A stretch of 11,530 nt of DNA from Nitriliruptoraceae bacterium (GTDB taxonomy: Bacteria > Actinomycetota > Nitriliruptoria > Nitriliruptorales > Nitriliruptoraceae), in assembly GCA_007118045.1 (NCBI GenBank), contig SKTG01000437.1, positions 1 through 11,530 of the forward strand, given 5' to 3'. This document shows positions 6,444-11,530 of the stretch, piece after piece. The position numbers and the translations under genes are program-made. Below the pieces are notes generated by a model that was not told the origin of the DNA, made no database searches, and worked only from the letters and a program-made list of their open reading frames with translations. Each line of letters begins with the position of its first letter. The stretch's first letter is position 1.

Positions 6444-7496
6444 CTAGGGGTCCGGCTCTGCGGGGGTCGCCCCCGCGGCAATAGGCCGAGCCGACCCGTC
6501 GACGTGCAGGACCGCCGCCCCCGCGAACCGGCCGTCGGCCAGGTCGAGGAGCGCCCGATCGGCGGCATCGAAGCGGTAGGGGACCGTCGTGCTCGTCACC
6601 GCGAGCCGCTCGGCGAGGAGCAGGAAGGTCTCGCCGTCGGCGCGGGTGTTCGCGGTCACCGAGCGGATCTCGCGTTCGTCGAACAGGTGACGGGCGTAGT
6701 CGAGCGAGGGGATCGCGGACACGTGGATGCCGGCGAGGGCGAGCACCCCGCCCGGCGCCAGGCAGGCCAGCGCGTCGGGCACGACCTCACCCACCGGAGC
6801 GAAGGAGATGGCGGCGTCGAGCCGCCGCGGTGGTCGCTCACCGGGTGCGCCGACCCAGGTCGCGCCGAGGCGACGGGCATGCTCGCGGCCCACCTCGCCG
6901 CGGGTGACGACGTAGAGCTCGGCGCCCATCGCCAGCGCGAGCTGCACGGTGAGGTGCGCTGAACCGCCGAAGCCCCAGACACCGAGCCGGTCACCTGGCG
7001 CGAAGCCGGAGCGCAGCAGGGCCCGGTACCCGATGATCCCGGCGCACAGCAGCGGTGCCGCCGCTTCGTCGTCGAGGTGCTCGGGGACCCGGTAGGCGTA
7101 GGCCTCCGGCACCACCGCGAGCTCGGCGTAGCCGCCGTCGTGGGTCCAGCCCGTGAAGGCCGGATCGGCGCACAGGTTCTCGCTGCCGCGCCGGCAGGCA
7201 CGGCAGCGGCCGCAGGTCGACCGCAGCCACGCGATACCGACGCGGTCCCCGAGCTCGAACCGCCCGGCTCCCGGTCCCCGCCGGTCCACGACACCGACCA
7301 CCTCGTGGCCCGGGACGAGGCGCGAGCGCCGCTTCGGCAGGTCACCCTCGGTGACGTGCAGGTCGGTGCGACAGACCCCGCAGGTGCGCACGCGTACGCG
7401 TACCTCCCCGGCGCCCGGCTCCGGGTCGGGGAGCTCGGTGAACCGCAGGGGCGAGCCCGCGATCGGACCAGGTTCGTCGACCACCCACGCGCGCAC
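6444..7496 (-). CDS. Zinc-dependent alcohol dehydrogenase (MDR family)
   Basis: This 350-residue medium-chain dehydrogenase/reductase has a complete zinc apparatus. Catalytic ligands are C42 in TCGVCRTDLH (38-47), H64 in VPGHE (61-65) and C151 in LLCAGIIGY (149-157). The structural-zinc cysteines are C95, C98, C101 and C109 in the TCGRCRAC...ENLC lobe. The Rossmann cofactor loop is GVWGFGGSAHL (172-182). It resembles the 'zinc-binding alcohol dehydrogenase family' (propanol-preferring AdhP-like) and should oxidise alcohols or reduce aldehydes with NAD(P); the substrate is not determined. The start is GTG at 7496, with GGAGG 5 nt upstream on the minus strand. It is divergent from a universal stress protein and convergent with the HAD-HerA gene: only 1 bp separates the TAG (6444-6446) from the opposing TGA, so the two transcripts must overlap. 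The C-terminal tail is Ala/Pro-rich. Confidence 0.92.
   Translation of the reverse strand: MRAWVVDEPGPIAGSPLRFTELPDPEPGAGEVRVRVRTCGVCRTDLHVTEGDLPKRRSRLVPGHEVVGVVDRRGPGAGRFELGDRVGIAWLRSTCGRCRACRRGSENLCADPAFTGWTHDGGYAELAVVPEAYAYRVPEHLDDEAAAPLLCAGIIGYRALLRSGFAPGDRLGVWGFGGSAHLTVQLALAMGAELYVVTRGEVGREHARRLGATWVGAPGERPPRRLDAAISFAPVGEVVPDALACLAPGGVLALAGIHVSAIPSLDYARHLFDEREIRSVTANTRADGETFLLLAERLAVTSTTVPYRFDAADRALLDLADGRFAGAAVLHVDGSARPIAAGATPAEPDP
6460..6476 (+). terminator. GC hairpin after the HAD-HerA gene, inside the 3' end of adh
   Basis: GCGGGGG and CCCCCGC (7 bp, loop TCG) begin 18 nt after the stop at 6442. No T-run follows, so it would be a hairpin-only terminator or a barrier to convergent transcription. 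It also encodes the last residues of the alcohol dehydrogenase on the other strand. Confidence 0.4.
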
Positions 7497-7501
7497 GTCG
7501 T

Positions 7502-7506
7502 CCTCC
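7502..7506 (-). promoter_or_regulatory. Shine-Dalgarno for the alcohol dehydrogenase
   Basis: GGAGG on the minus strand, 5 nt before the GTG at 7494-7496, fixes this start codon. Confidence 0.7.
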
Positions 7507-7530
7507 CACCTCGAGGCCCCGCGCGATCAT

Positions 7531-7544
7531 GGCACCTGGGTGCC
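7531..7544. promoter_or_regulatory. Palindromic operator candidate (GGCACC-TG-GGTGCC)
   Basis: This perfect 6+2+6 inverted repeat lies about 35 bp upstream of the adh start. It abuts a weak minus-strand -10-like CATGAT (7526-7531), a position suitable for a repressor of adh. No regulator gene for it lies in the immediate neighbourhood. Confidence 0.35.
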
Positions 7545-7547
7545 CGA

Positions 7548-7587
7548 CACGACACGACCTTCGGCTCTGTCGTGCCGGTGACACGAC
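7548..7587. repeat. Cluster of CACGAC/GTCGTG hexamers between adh and usp
   Basis: CACGAC occurs at 7548-7553, 7553-7558 and 7582-7587, and its reverse complement GTCGTG at 7569-7574. The last two form an inverted repeat with a 7-nt spacer. Four copies in 40 bp between divergent genes suggest a transcription-factor binding array or a hairpin in the usp leader. Confidence 0.35.
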
Positions 7588-7606
7588 GAGCATCGTGGAA
7601 CCGGAC

Positions 7607-7611
7607 GGAGG
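7607..7611 (+). promoter_or_regulatory. Shine-Dalgarno for the universal stress protein
   Basis: GGAGG ends 8 nt before the ATG at 7620 and supports that start, or the adjacent in-frame GTG at 7617, over the long open frame extending upstream through the adh gene. Confidence 0.6.
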
Positions 7612-7619
7612 TGGTCGTG

Positions 7620-8054
7620 ATGACGCGCATCGTCGTGGGCGTGGACGGATCCGAGGGTTCACGGCGGGCCCTTCGCTGGGCCCTGGAGGAGGCGCGGTTA
7701 CGTCACGCCGTCCTCGACGCCGTGCACGTGGTCCCCGCCCCGCCCCTGCTCGCCGACCCCGTGGTCTTCCCACCGCCACCCGAGGAGCAGCTTCGGGCCG
7801 AAGGGGGCCGGGTACTCGACGAGATGCTCGCCGGGCTGGAGACGCGCGACGTCGAGGTCCAACGGATCGTCGCGGTCGGCGGCGCCGCCCGGGTCCTGTG
7901 CGAGGCGTCGCGCGGTGCCGACCTGCTGGTCGTCGGCTCGCGGGGGCTGGGCGGCTTCAAGGGGCTGCTGGTCGGCTCGGTGGCCCAGCAGGCCATCGCC
8001 CACGCCTCCTGCGCGATCGCCCTGATCGTTCCAGGTCGTCACCCGCGGGAGTGA
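7620..8054 (+). CDS. Universal stress protein (UspA family, ATP-binding type)
   Basis: The start is ATG 7620, giving 144 residues, the normal size for a single Usp domain. It opens with RIVVGVDGSEGS (3-14), where D9 is the adenine-contacting Asp of the family. It ends with the nucleotide-binding signature G-2x-G-9x-G-S within VVGSRGLGGFKGLLVGS (G106, G109, G119, S120), followed by the last strand CAIALIVP. ATP binding is therefore expected, as in MJ0577-like Usps. Such proteins act in the cytosol as stress or energy-state sensors; the partner is unknown. An insertion with a run of prolines (FPPPPEEQ, 50-57) lies in the variable helix region. The gene is divergent from the alcohol dehydrogenase and shares with it a repeat-rich regulatory region, so co-regulation under redox or oxygen stress is plausible but unproven. 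Its stop lies 35 nt from the convergent clpP stop. Confidence 0.92.
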   Translation: MTRIVVGVDGSEGSRRALRWALEEARLRHAVLDAVHVVPAPPLLADPVVFPPPPEEQLRAEGGRVLDEMLAGLETRDVEVQRIVAVGGAARVLCEASRGADLLVVGSRGLGGFKGLLVGSVAQQAIAHASCAIALIVPGRHPRE

Positions 8055-8089
8055 GACGCCGGTTCGACCCGACGGGCGCGGAGCGTCGC

Positions 8090-8659
8090 TCAGGTGCCGG
8101 TGCCGGGTCGGACGACCTCGTCGATGATGCCGTACTCGAGCGCTTCCTGGGCCGTCATCCAGTAGTCGCGATCGGTGTCGCGCTGGATCGACTCCAGGGT
8201 CTGGCCGGTCCGCTCCGCGAGGATCTCGTTGATCCGCTCCCGGATCCAGACGATGTTCTTGGCCTGGATCTCGATGTCCTTGGCGGTCCCGCGTGCGCCA
8301 CCGAGAGGCTGGTGGATCATGATCCGGGCGTTCTCGGTCGCCGAGCGCGTGCCGGTCCCCGTGGCGAGCAGGAAGGCGCCGGCCGAGGCGGCAAGGCCGA
8401 TGCAGCGCACGTTGACCTTGCTCTGGAGCAGCTGCACGGAGTCGTAGATCGCGAACATCCCGGTGATGATGCCGCCGGGCGAGTTGATGTAGAGGGTGAC
8501 GTCCTCGTTGCTGTCCGCGTCGAGGGCCAGCAGCTGGGCGATCAGGTTGTCCGCGACGTCGTCCTCGAGCGGCCCCTTGATGAACAGCACCCGGGACTCG
8601 AACAGGGTGTCGAACGCCCGGTTGGACGTGCCGAGCAGCTTCTCGATCTCGTCGGCCAC
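8090..8659 (-). CDS. clpP: ATP-dependent Clp protease proteolytic subunit ClpP
   Basis: This is a serine peptidase of family S14, the barrel subunit that degrades proteins delivered by ClpX or ClpC. From the GTG at 8659 it has 189 residues, close to a mature ClpP. The triad is intact: Ser92 in GLAASAGAFLLATG (88-101), His116 in IMIHQPLGG (113-121) and Asp165 in DTDRDYWM (161-168). The oxyanion stretch is YINSPGG (57-63). The handle helix (~125-150) and the C-terminal AQEALEYGIIDEVV are typical. The start at 8659 has AGAGG 7 nt upstream. An in-frame GTG at 8725 would add 22 Arg/Pro-rich residues. No second clpP, clpX or tig is adjacent, unlike the common tandem clpP1P2 layout of actinobacteria. 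This may therefore be a stand-alone paralogue, and other copies may lie elsewhere in the genome. Confidence 0.95.
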   Translation of the reverse strand: MADEIEKLLGTSNRAFDTLFESRVLFIKGPLEDDVADNLIAQLLALDADSNEDVTLYINSPGGIITGMFAIYDSVQLLQSKVNVRCIGLAASAGAFLLATGTGTRSATENARIMIHQPLGGARGTAKDIEIQAKNIVWIRERINEILAERTGQTLESIQRDTDRDYWMTAQEALEYGIIDEVVRPGTGT

Positions 8660-8666
8660 GGTGGTG

Positions 8667-8671
8667 CCTCT
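8667..8671 (-). promoter_or_regulatory. Shine-Dalgarno for clpP
   Basis: AGAGG on the minus strand, 7 nt before the GTG at 8657-8659, favours the 189-residue start over the upstream in-frame GTG at 8725, which itself has GGAGG only 4 nt ahead. Confidence 0.5.
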
Positions 8672-8707
8672 CTCGACGGGCGTTGGATGGGGCGAGCGCC
8701 GGGCGGG

Positions 8708-8738
8708 ATGGTAGCGACGGGGCACGGGCCCTCCGTCA
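8708..8738 (-). promoter_or_regulatory. Candidate clpP promoter
   Basis: On the minus strand CTGACG (8733-8738) and TACCAT (8708-8713) are separated by 19 bp, resembling -35 and -10 boxes. Transcription would begin near 8701, leaving a leader of about 40 nt before the GTG at 8659 and excluding the GTG at 8725. Confidence 0.3.
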
Positions 8739-8816
8739 GCCTGCGTCGGGTGCGCTCAGGCGGCCCGGGCCGGCCGCCGGTCGGCCGGGTCACCTGCGGG
8801 ATGGCCGTGCCGGCGC

Positions 8817-8845
8817 TTGACCGTGCGCGGGTCGCGCAGCACACT
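8817..8845 (+). promoter_or_regulatory. Candidate promoter of the IclR-ferritin operon
   Basis: TTGACC (8817-8822) and CACACT (8840-8845) are spaced by exactly 17 bp, close to a sigma-70-type -35/-10 pair. The start would be near 8852, giving an unusually long leader of about 190 nt. Confidence 0.4.
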
Positions 8846-8854
8846 CACGCGACC
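8830..8854. promoter_or_regulatory. Inverted repeat overlapping the -10 box (operator candidate)
   Basis: GGTCGCG (8830-8836) and CGCGACC (8848-8854) form a perfect 7-bp inverted repeat around an 11-nt centre that contains the candidate -10 CACACT. This position fits a repressor site, perhaps for autoregulation by the IclR-type protein downstream. Confidence 0.4.
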
Positions 8855-9030
8855 ACCGCACTCGGGTGTGCGTTGTCGCCGGCGCCGAGCCGGCCGCGGT
8901 CGGCGGTGCCAGCCGGGGCCGTCGTCCCGGCGAGGAGCGGAACGCACGTCAACGACGGGTGGTGACAGCGGCGGGTCGGACCGCCAGGGTCGTCGACAGC
9001 GGATGGTCGGTCGTGCCGGATCACCGGCGG

Positions 9031-9035
9031 GGAGG
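9031..9035 (+). promoter_or_regulatory. Shine-Dalgarno for the IclR-type regulator
   Basis: GGAGG lies 7 nt before the GTG at 9043 and decides that start; the frame itself is open upstream to 8866. Confidence 0.65.
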
Positions 9036-9042
9036 GAGCCAC

Positions 9043-9774
9043 GTGACAGAGGACGATGCCAAGCGGGGACGGCGGTCGAGCGGATCGAGGACGCTGTCCC
9101 GGGGACTCTCGCTGCTCAACGCGTTGGGTGAGCACAGCGACGGGGCGACCGTCTCGGGGCTCGCGGAGTCCACCGGTCTGGACCGCGCGGTGCTCTACCG
9201 TCTGCTCGACACGCTCGTCGCGGAGGGGTTCGTCACCCGCGACAACGAGACCCGTCGCTACCGGCTGGGCCTGTCGATGCTCGAACTCGGTGTACGTGCC
9301 GCGCAGGGTCTGGAGGTCCGGCGCCTGGCCGGGCCACCCCTGCGGTCGCTGTCCGAGGACACGAACGAGACGTCCTGTCTGGCGGTCCGCGACCGCGACG
9401 ACCTCGTGGTCGTGGAGGTGATCGAACCGGGGGACCGCTTCGTGCAGGTCAACTACCGCGTCGGGTTCCGGCACGAGCTCGGCATCGCCGCCCACGGCAA
9501 GGCGTTGCTGGCGTTCCTGCCGGAGGGCGCGCGCAACCCGGAGCTGCAGTCGGTCCGACAGCGCGGTGTCGCCTACACCCGGGACGAGCTCGAGCCCGGC
9601 GCCTCGGGGGTCGCCGCTCCCGTCTTCGACCACACCGGCAAGGCGGTCGCCGCCGTGGGCATCGTGGCACCGACGGCGCGCTTGCCGGAACCGGAGTCGA
9701 TCGCGCTGCGGGTGCTCCGCTCCGCCCGTGAGATCTCGGAGCGGCTGGGCTGGCGGCCACGCCGGGCGACGTGA
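9043..9774 (+). CDS. IclR-family transcriptional regulator
   Basis: From GTG 9043 the protein has 243 residues, the usual IclR length. Residues ~15-75 form the winged helix-turn-helix (SRTLSRGLSLLNALGE, then SGLAESTGLDRAVLYRLLDTL as turn and recognition helix, then the wing FVTRDNETRRYRLG). Residues ~90-240 form the effector-binding domain, with the hallmark HELGIAAHGKALLAFLP (144-160) and the GASGVAAPVFDHTGKAVAAV segment (186-205). Such proteins are dimeric repressors or activators that respond to small aromatic or carboxylic effectors. The effector here is unknown. The stop overlaps by 4 bp the start of a ferritin-fold protein, so that gene is the most obvious co-expressed partner. An inverted repeat over the candidate promoter at 8830-8854 could be the autoregulatory site. 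The gene is divergent from clpP. Confidence 0.93.
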   Translation: MTEDDAKRGRRSSGSRTLSRGLSLLNALGEHSDGATVSGLAESTGLDRAVLYRLLDTLVAEGFVTRDNETRRYRLGLSMLELGVRAAQGLEVRRLAGPPLRSLSEDTNETSCLAVRDRDDLVVVEVIEPGDRFVQVNYRVGFRHELGIAAHGKALLAFLPEGARNPELQSVRQRGVAYTRDELEPGASGVAAPVFDHTGKAVAAVGIVAPTARLPEPESIALRVLRSAREISERLGWRPRRAT

Positions 9775-10481
9775 CGATGTCCGAGCCACCTGTGAGCGCT
9801 CCCGACGACGACCAGATGCGCCTGGCCACGGTCGAGCTGGTCGGTGCGCTGGCCTACGGGCAGCTGCGCGCCGTGGAGGCGGCCGCCCGCCTGATCGGGC
9901 TCGCGCCCGACGCCAGGACCGCGGACGTGGTCTCCGAGGTCGTGGGCCAGGAGCTGCACGCCTACCGGGCCCTCCGCGAGCACCTCGCGACCCTCACGGA
10001 GCTGCCGTCGGCGGTGATGGATCGCCAGAAGCCCCACTTCGACGCCTACTTCGACCGGGCGCCGCTGGACGACTGGTTCGGCGCGTCCGTCTTCTTCGCG
10101 CTCGGCCTGCCGATCGCGTCGGACTTCGCCCGGGCGGTCGGACCTCAGCTCGACGAGGAGACGGCGCGGGTCGTCACCGAGGCGATCGCCGACCGCAGCC
10201 GGTTCGAGCGAGGGGCCATCGAACAGCTCGCGGCCCAGATGACCGACGAGGAGACGCGTGAGCGGGCCCGACAGATCACGGCGGACCTGCTCGGTCGGGC
10301 GCTGACGAGCTACCAGGGAGCGGTCGGCGAGACCGACGCGCTCAAGGTGCTGCTGGCCGCCGGGACCGACGACGCCCGGACCGCGGAGCAGCGCGTCAAG
10401 CGCCTCGCCATCGAGGTGCTCAACGCGCACCGTCGCCGGGCGGTGGAGCTCGGGCTCGAGGACCTCGACGACGTGCGCTGA
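9771..10481 (+). CDS. Ferritin-like-fold protein, MiaE_2-type (MiaE-like)
   Basis: This 236-residue, mostly helical protein resembles the actinobacterial 'ferritin-like fold-containing' proteins described as MiaE-like. Matching features are VELVGALAYGQLRAVEAAA (21-39), a second helix EVVGQELHAYRALREHL (56-72), FALGLPIASDFARAV (109-123), DRSRFERGAIEQL (141-153), and a closing helix ending NAHRRRAVELGL (218-229). Family members are named after the tRNA hydroxylase MiaE, but this activity is not proven for the actinobacterial group. In the positions where I expect diiron ligands this protein has Q31 (expected Glu), E61-L-H-A64 instead of ExxH, and R147, so metal binding may be lost. The GTG at 9771 overlaps the IclR stop (GTGA); an ATG at 9777 is an alternative start. 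A convergent nadB gene follows after 21 nt. Confidence 0.7.
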   Translation: MTMSEPPVSAPDDDQMRLATVELVGALAYGQLRAVEAAARLIGLAPDARTADVVSEVVGQELHAYRALREHLATLTELPSAVMDRQKPHFDAYFDRAPLDDWFGASVFFALGLPIASDFARAVGPQLDEETARVVTEAIADRSRFERGAIEQLAAQMTDEETRERARQITADLLGRALTSYQGAVGETDALKVLLAAGTDDARTAEQRVKRLAIEVLNAHRRRAVELGLEDLDDVR

Positions 10482-10482
10482 T

Positions 10483-10502
10483 CGGCCCGGGCGAGAGGGC
10501 CG
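10483..10502. terminator. Bidirectional hairpin between convergent genes
   Basis: CGGCCC (10483-10488) and GGGCCG (10497-10502) form a 6-bp stem with an 8-nt loop, filling almost the whole 21-nt gap between the stop at 10481 and the nadB stop at 10503. No T-run is seen on either side, as is common in very GC-rich genomes. Confidence 0.45.
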
Positions 10503-11530
10503 TCAGGTCCCGGCGGGCTCGTCGGCGAGCAACTCGACGTGCGCGTGCGCCCAGGCCGCCTCGTGGTCGGAGTGATCGGCGCGGCGGTGCCCGCCCCGTG
10601 ACTCCGTGCGCAGCAACGCCGCGCGCGTCACCAGGTCGGCCGCCAGGAGGGCGTGGTGCAGCTCGAGGTCGCCGGCGTCCGCGGCCGGGTCGCCGAGCTC
10701 CCGGCGCCAGCCGGAGAGCCGTGCGTGCATCGCGGTGAGGCCGGCGGCGTCACGGAGGGGTCCGACGTCGCGCAACATGGCGTCGCGCAGCTCGTGCCGG
10801 CGACGCTCGCGACCCGGGAACGGGGCCTCGGCGAGGACGGGCGGTTCCCCGAGCGGACCAGGCCGCGGAGGCACCTCGGCGGCGATCGTGGTCGCCGCCC
10901 GCGCCCCGAAGACGAGCGCCTCCGCCAGCGAGTTGCCGGCCATCCGGTTGGCGCCGTGCACCCCGGTGCAGGCGACCTCGCCGGCCGCGAACAGCCCCGG
11001 CACGGACGTGCGGGCGAACAGGTCGGTGCGCACCCCGCCGACCTGGTAGTGCGCCGCCGGCGTCACCGGCACGCGCTCGCTGGCCAGGTCGAAGCCGTGG
11101 CGTCGAGCACCCGCCAGCACCGTCGGGAACTCGCTGTGGAGCCGCTCCTCGGGCAGGTGCGTCGCGTCGAGGTAGGCCGTGCCGTCGGGGAGCTCCAGGA
11201 TGGCCCCGGCCACCACGTGGCGTGGAGCCAGCTCGGCGTCCGGGTGGTGGGCGATGAGGAAGCGGTCGCCCGAGGCGTCGTGCAGGGTGGCACCCGCGCC
11301 GCGCAGCGCCTCCGTCAGCAGGAAGCGCCACGACCCGGCCACGGCCAGCCCGGTCGGGTGGAACTGCACGAACTCCAGGTCGCGGACCGCGGCCCCCGCC
11401 CGCACGGCGAGCGCGAGACCGTCACCCGTGGCGCCCTCGGGGTTGGTCGTCGCGGCGTACAGCCCGCCGCAGCCCCCCGTGGCCAGCAGCACGGCCCGGG
11501 CCCGCACGGGGACCAGCGAGCCGTCCACGA
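10503..11530 (-). CDS. nadB: L-aspartate oxidase NadB, C-terminal part (5' end beyond the right edge)
   Basis: About 341 residues are visible; the frame runs into the right edge, so the FAD dinucleotide-binding N-terminus is missing. The flavoenzyme oxidises L-aspartate to iminoaspartate, the first step of de novo NAD synthesis. Family signatures are VLLATGGCGGLYAATTNPEG (13-32 of the visible part), QFHPTG (55-60), FLLTEALRG (69-77), LAPRHVVAGAI (100-110), TPAAHYQVGGV (156-166) and GEVACTGVHGANRMAGNSL (183-201). By spacing, the residues equivalent to E. coli NadB H244, T259, E260, R290, H351 and R386 are all present (H57, T72, E73, R103, H160, R195), so it should be active rather than a succinate dehydrogenase paralogue. 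The common RGEGA stretch reads RGAGA, and the usual D and R after PR are H and G. nadC does not follow downstream; the neighbouring gene is convergent. Confidence 0.95.
   Translation of the reverse strand, partial: VDGSLVPVRARAVLLATGGCGGLYAATTNPEGATGDGLALAVRAGAAVRDLEFVQFHPTGLAVAGSWRFLLTEALRGAGATLHDASGDRFLIAHHPDAELAPRHVVAGAILELPDGTAYLDATHLPEERLHSEFPTVLAGARRHGFDLASERVPVTPAAHYQVGGVRTDLFARTSVPGLFAAGEVACTGVHGANRMAGNSLAEALVFGARAATTIAAEVPPRPGPLGEPPVLAEAPFPGRERRRHELRDAMLRDVGPLRDAAGLTAMHARLSGWRRELGDPAADAGDLELHHALLAADLVTRAALLRTESRGGHRRADHSDHEAAWAHAHVELLADEPAGT

Larger units (their letters stand above)
8726..9042. other. Intergenic region between divergent clpP and IclR gene
   Basis: About 320 bp carry no gene I can support. 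The stretch holds the clpP promoter candidate at its left end, a GC-rich hairpin (CCGGCC 8770-8775 with GGCCGG 8783-8788), a plus-strand promoter/operator candidate at 8817-8854, and a long possible leader of the IclR gene up to its Shine-Dalgarno at 9031. Frames remain open here because of the base composition, but their translations are Arg/Gly/Pro-rich and unconvincing. Confidence 0.6.

Noticed and set aside
7497..7619. DosR-type box upstream of the universal stress protein
   Set aside because: No GGGAC-N-GTCCC-like palindrome of the expected form is present; the repeats there are different.
8726..8800. ClgR-type operator upstream of clpP
   Set aside because: No CGC-N5-GCG arrangement in the expected position was found.
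7529..8965. A 478-codon open frame on the plus strand across usp, the clpP antisense strand and the intergenic region
   Set aside because: The translation is Arg/Gly/Pro/Ala-rich without any domain and overlaps two genes with clear catalytic motifs; it is open only because of high GC content.
8845..9789. A 314-codon minus-strand frame opposite the IclR gene
   Set aside because: It mirrors the codon positions of a well-supported regulator and has no recognisable motif.

Overview
The window is very GC-rich, almost fully coding and rich in GTG starts, with 4-bp GTGA overlaps between genes and TANNNT boxes placed directly before start codons. It carries nadB, IclR, Usp and clpP genes and a ferritin-like protein of the actinobacterial 'MiaE_2' type. 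Together this points to a high-GC actinomycetote chromosome. A deep-branching group such as Nitriliruptoria is possible, but that is only an impression. No tRNA, rRNA, CRISPR array, insertion sequence or phage gene was seen.

Layout, left to right. (1) Minus strand: the N-terminal part of an MFS-type transporter, which runs off the left edge, preceded by a class I SAM methyltransferase. (2) Plus strand: an ACAD10/11-type phosphotransferase overlapping by 4 bp an epoxide-hydrolase-type HAD phosphatase. (3) Plus strand: an NYN (PIN-like) nuclease with two C-terminal OST-HTH/LOTUS domains, apparently leaderless. It is followed 31 nt later by a fusion of a HAD-IIB phosphatase, a HerA/FtsK-like P-loop ATPase and an unassigned C-terminal domain. 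(4) Minus strand: a zinc alcohol dehydrogenase whose stop lies 1 bp from the preceding stop. It is divergent from a universal stress protein across a 123-bp region full of short repeats. (5) Minus strand: clpP. (6) A ~320-bp non-coding stretch holding a candidate promoter/operator for (7) an IclR-type regulator that overlaps by 4 bp a MiaE-like ferritin-fold protein (plus strand). (8) Minus strand: nadB (L-aspartate oxidase), truncated at the right edge, convergent with the previous gene across a hairpin-containing 21-bp gap.

How the genes may work together. The phosphotransferase/HAD pair looks like the two N-terminal domains of human ACAD10 as separate but translationally coupled proteins. 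This suggests a kinase/phosphatase step in breakdown of hydroxylated or short-chain acids, although no acyl-CoA dehydrogenase is present in the window. The most intriguing unit is the two-gene operon at 3532-6442: a predicted RNase with tandem RNA-binding LOTUS domains next to a phosphatase-HerA ATPase fusion. It resembles known nuclease+HerA pairings in logic, but its function cannot be read from sequence and could be RNA processing or repair, defence, or something else. Usp, ClpP and the alcohol dehydrogenase are ordinary stress, housekeeping and metabolic genes. The IclR/ferritin-fold pair may be a self-regulated operon, and its second protein seems to lack the usual diiron ligands.
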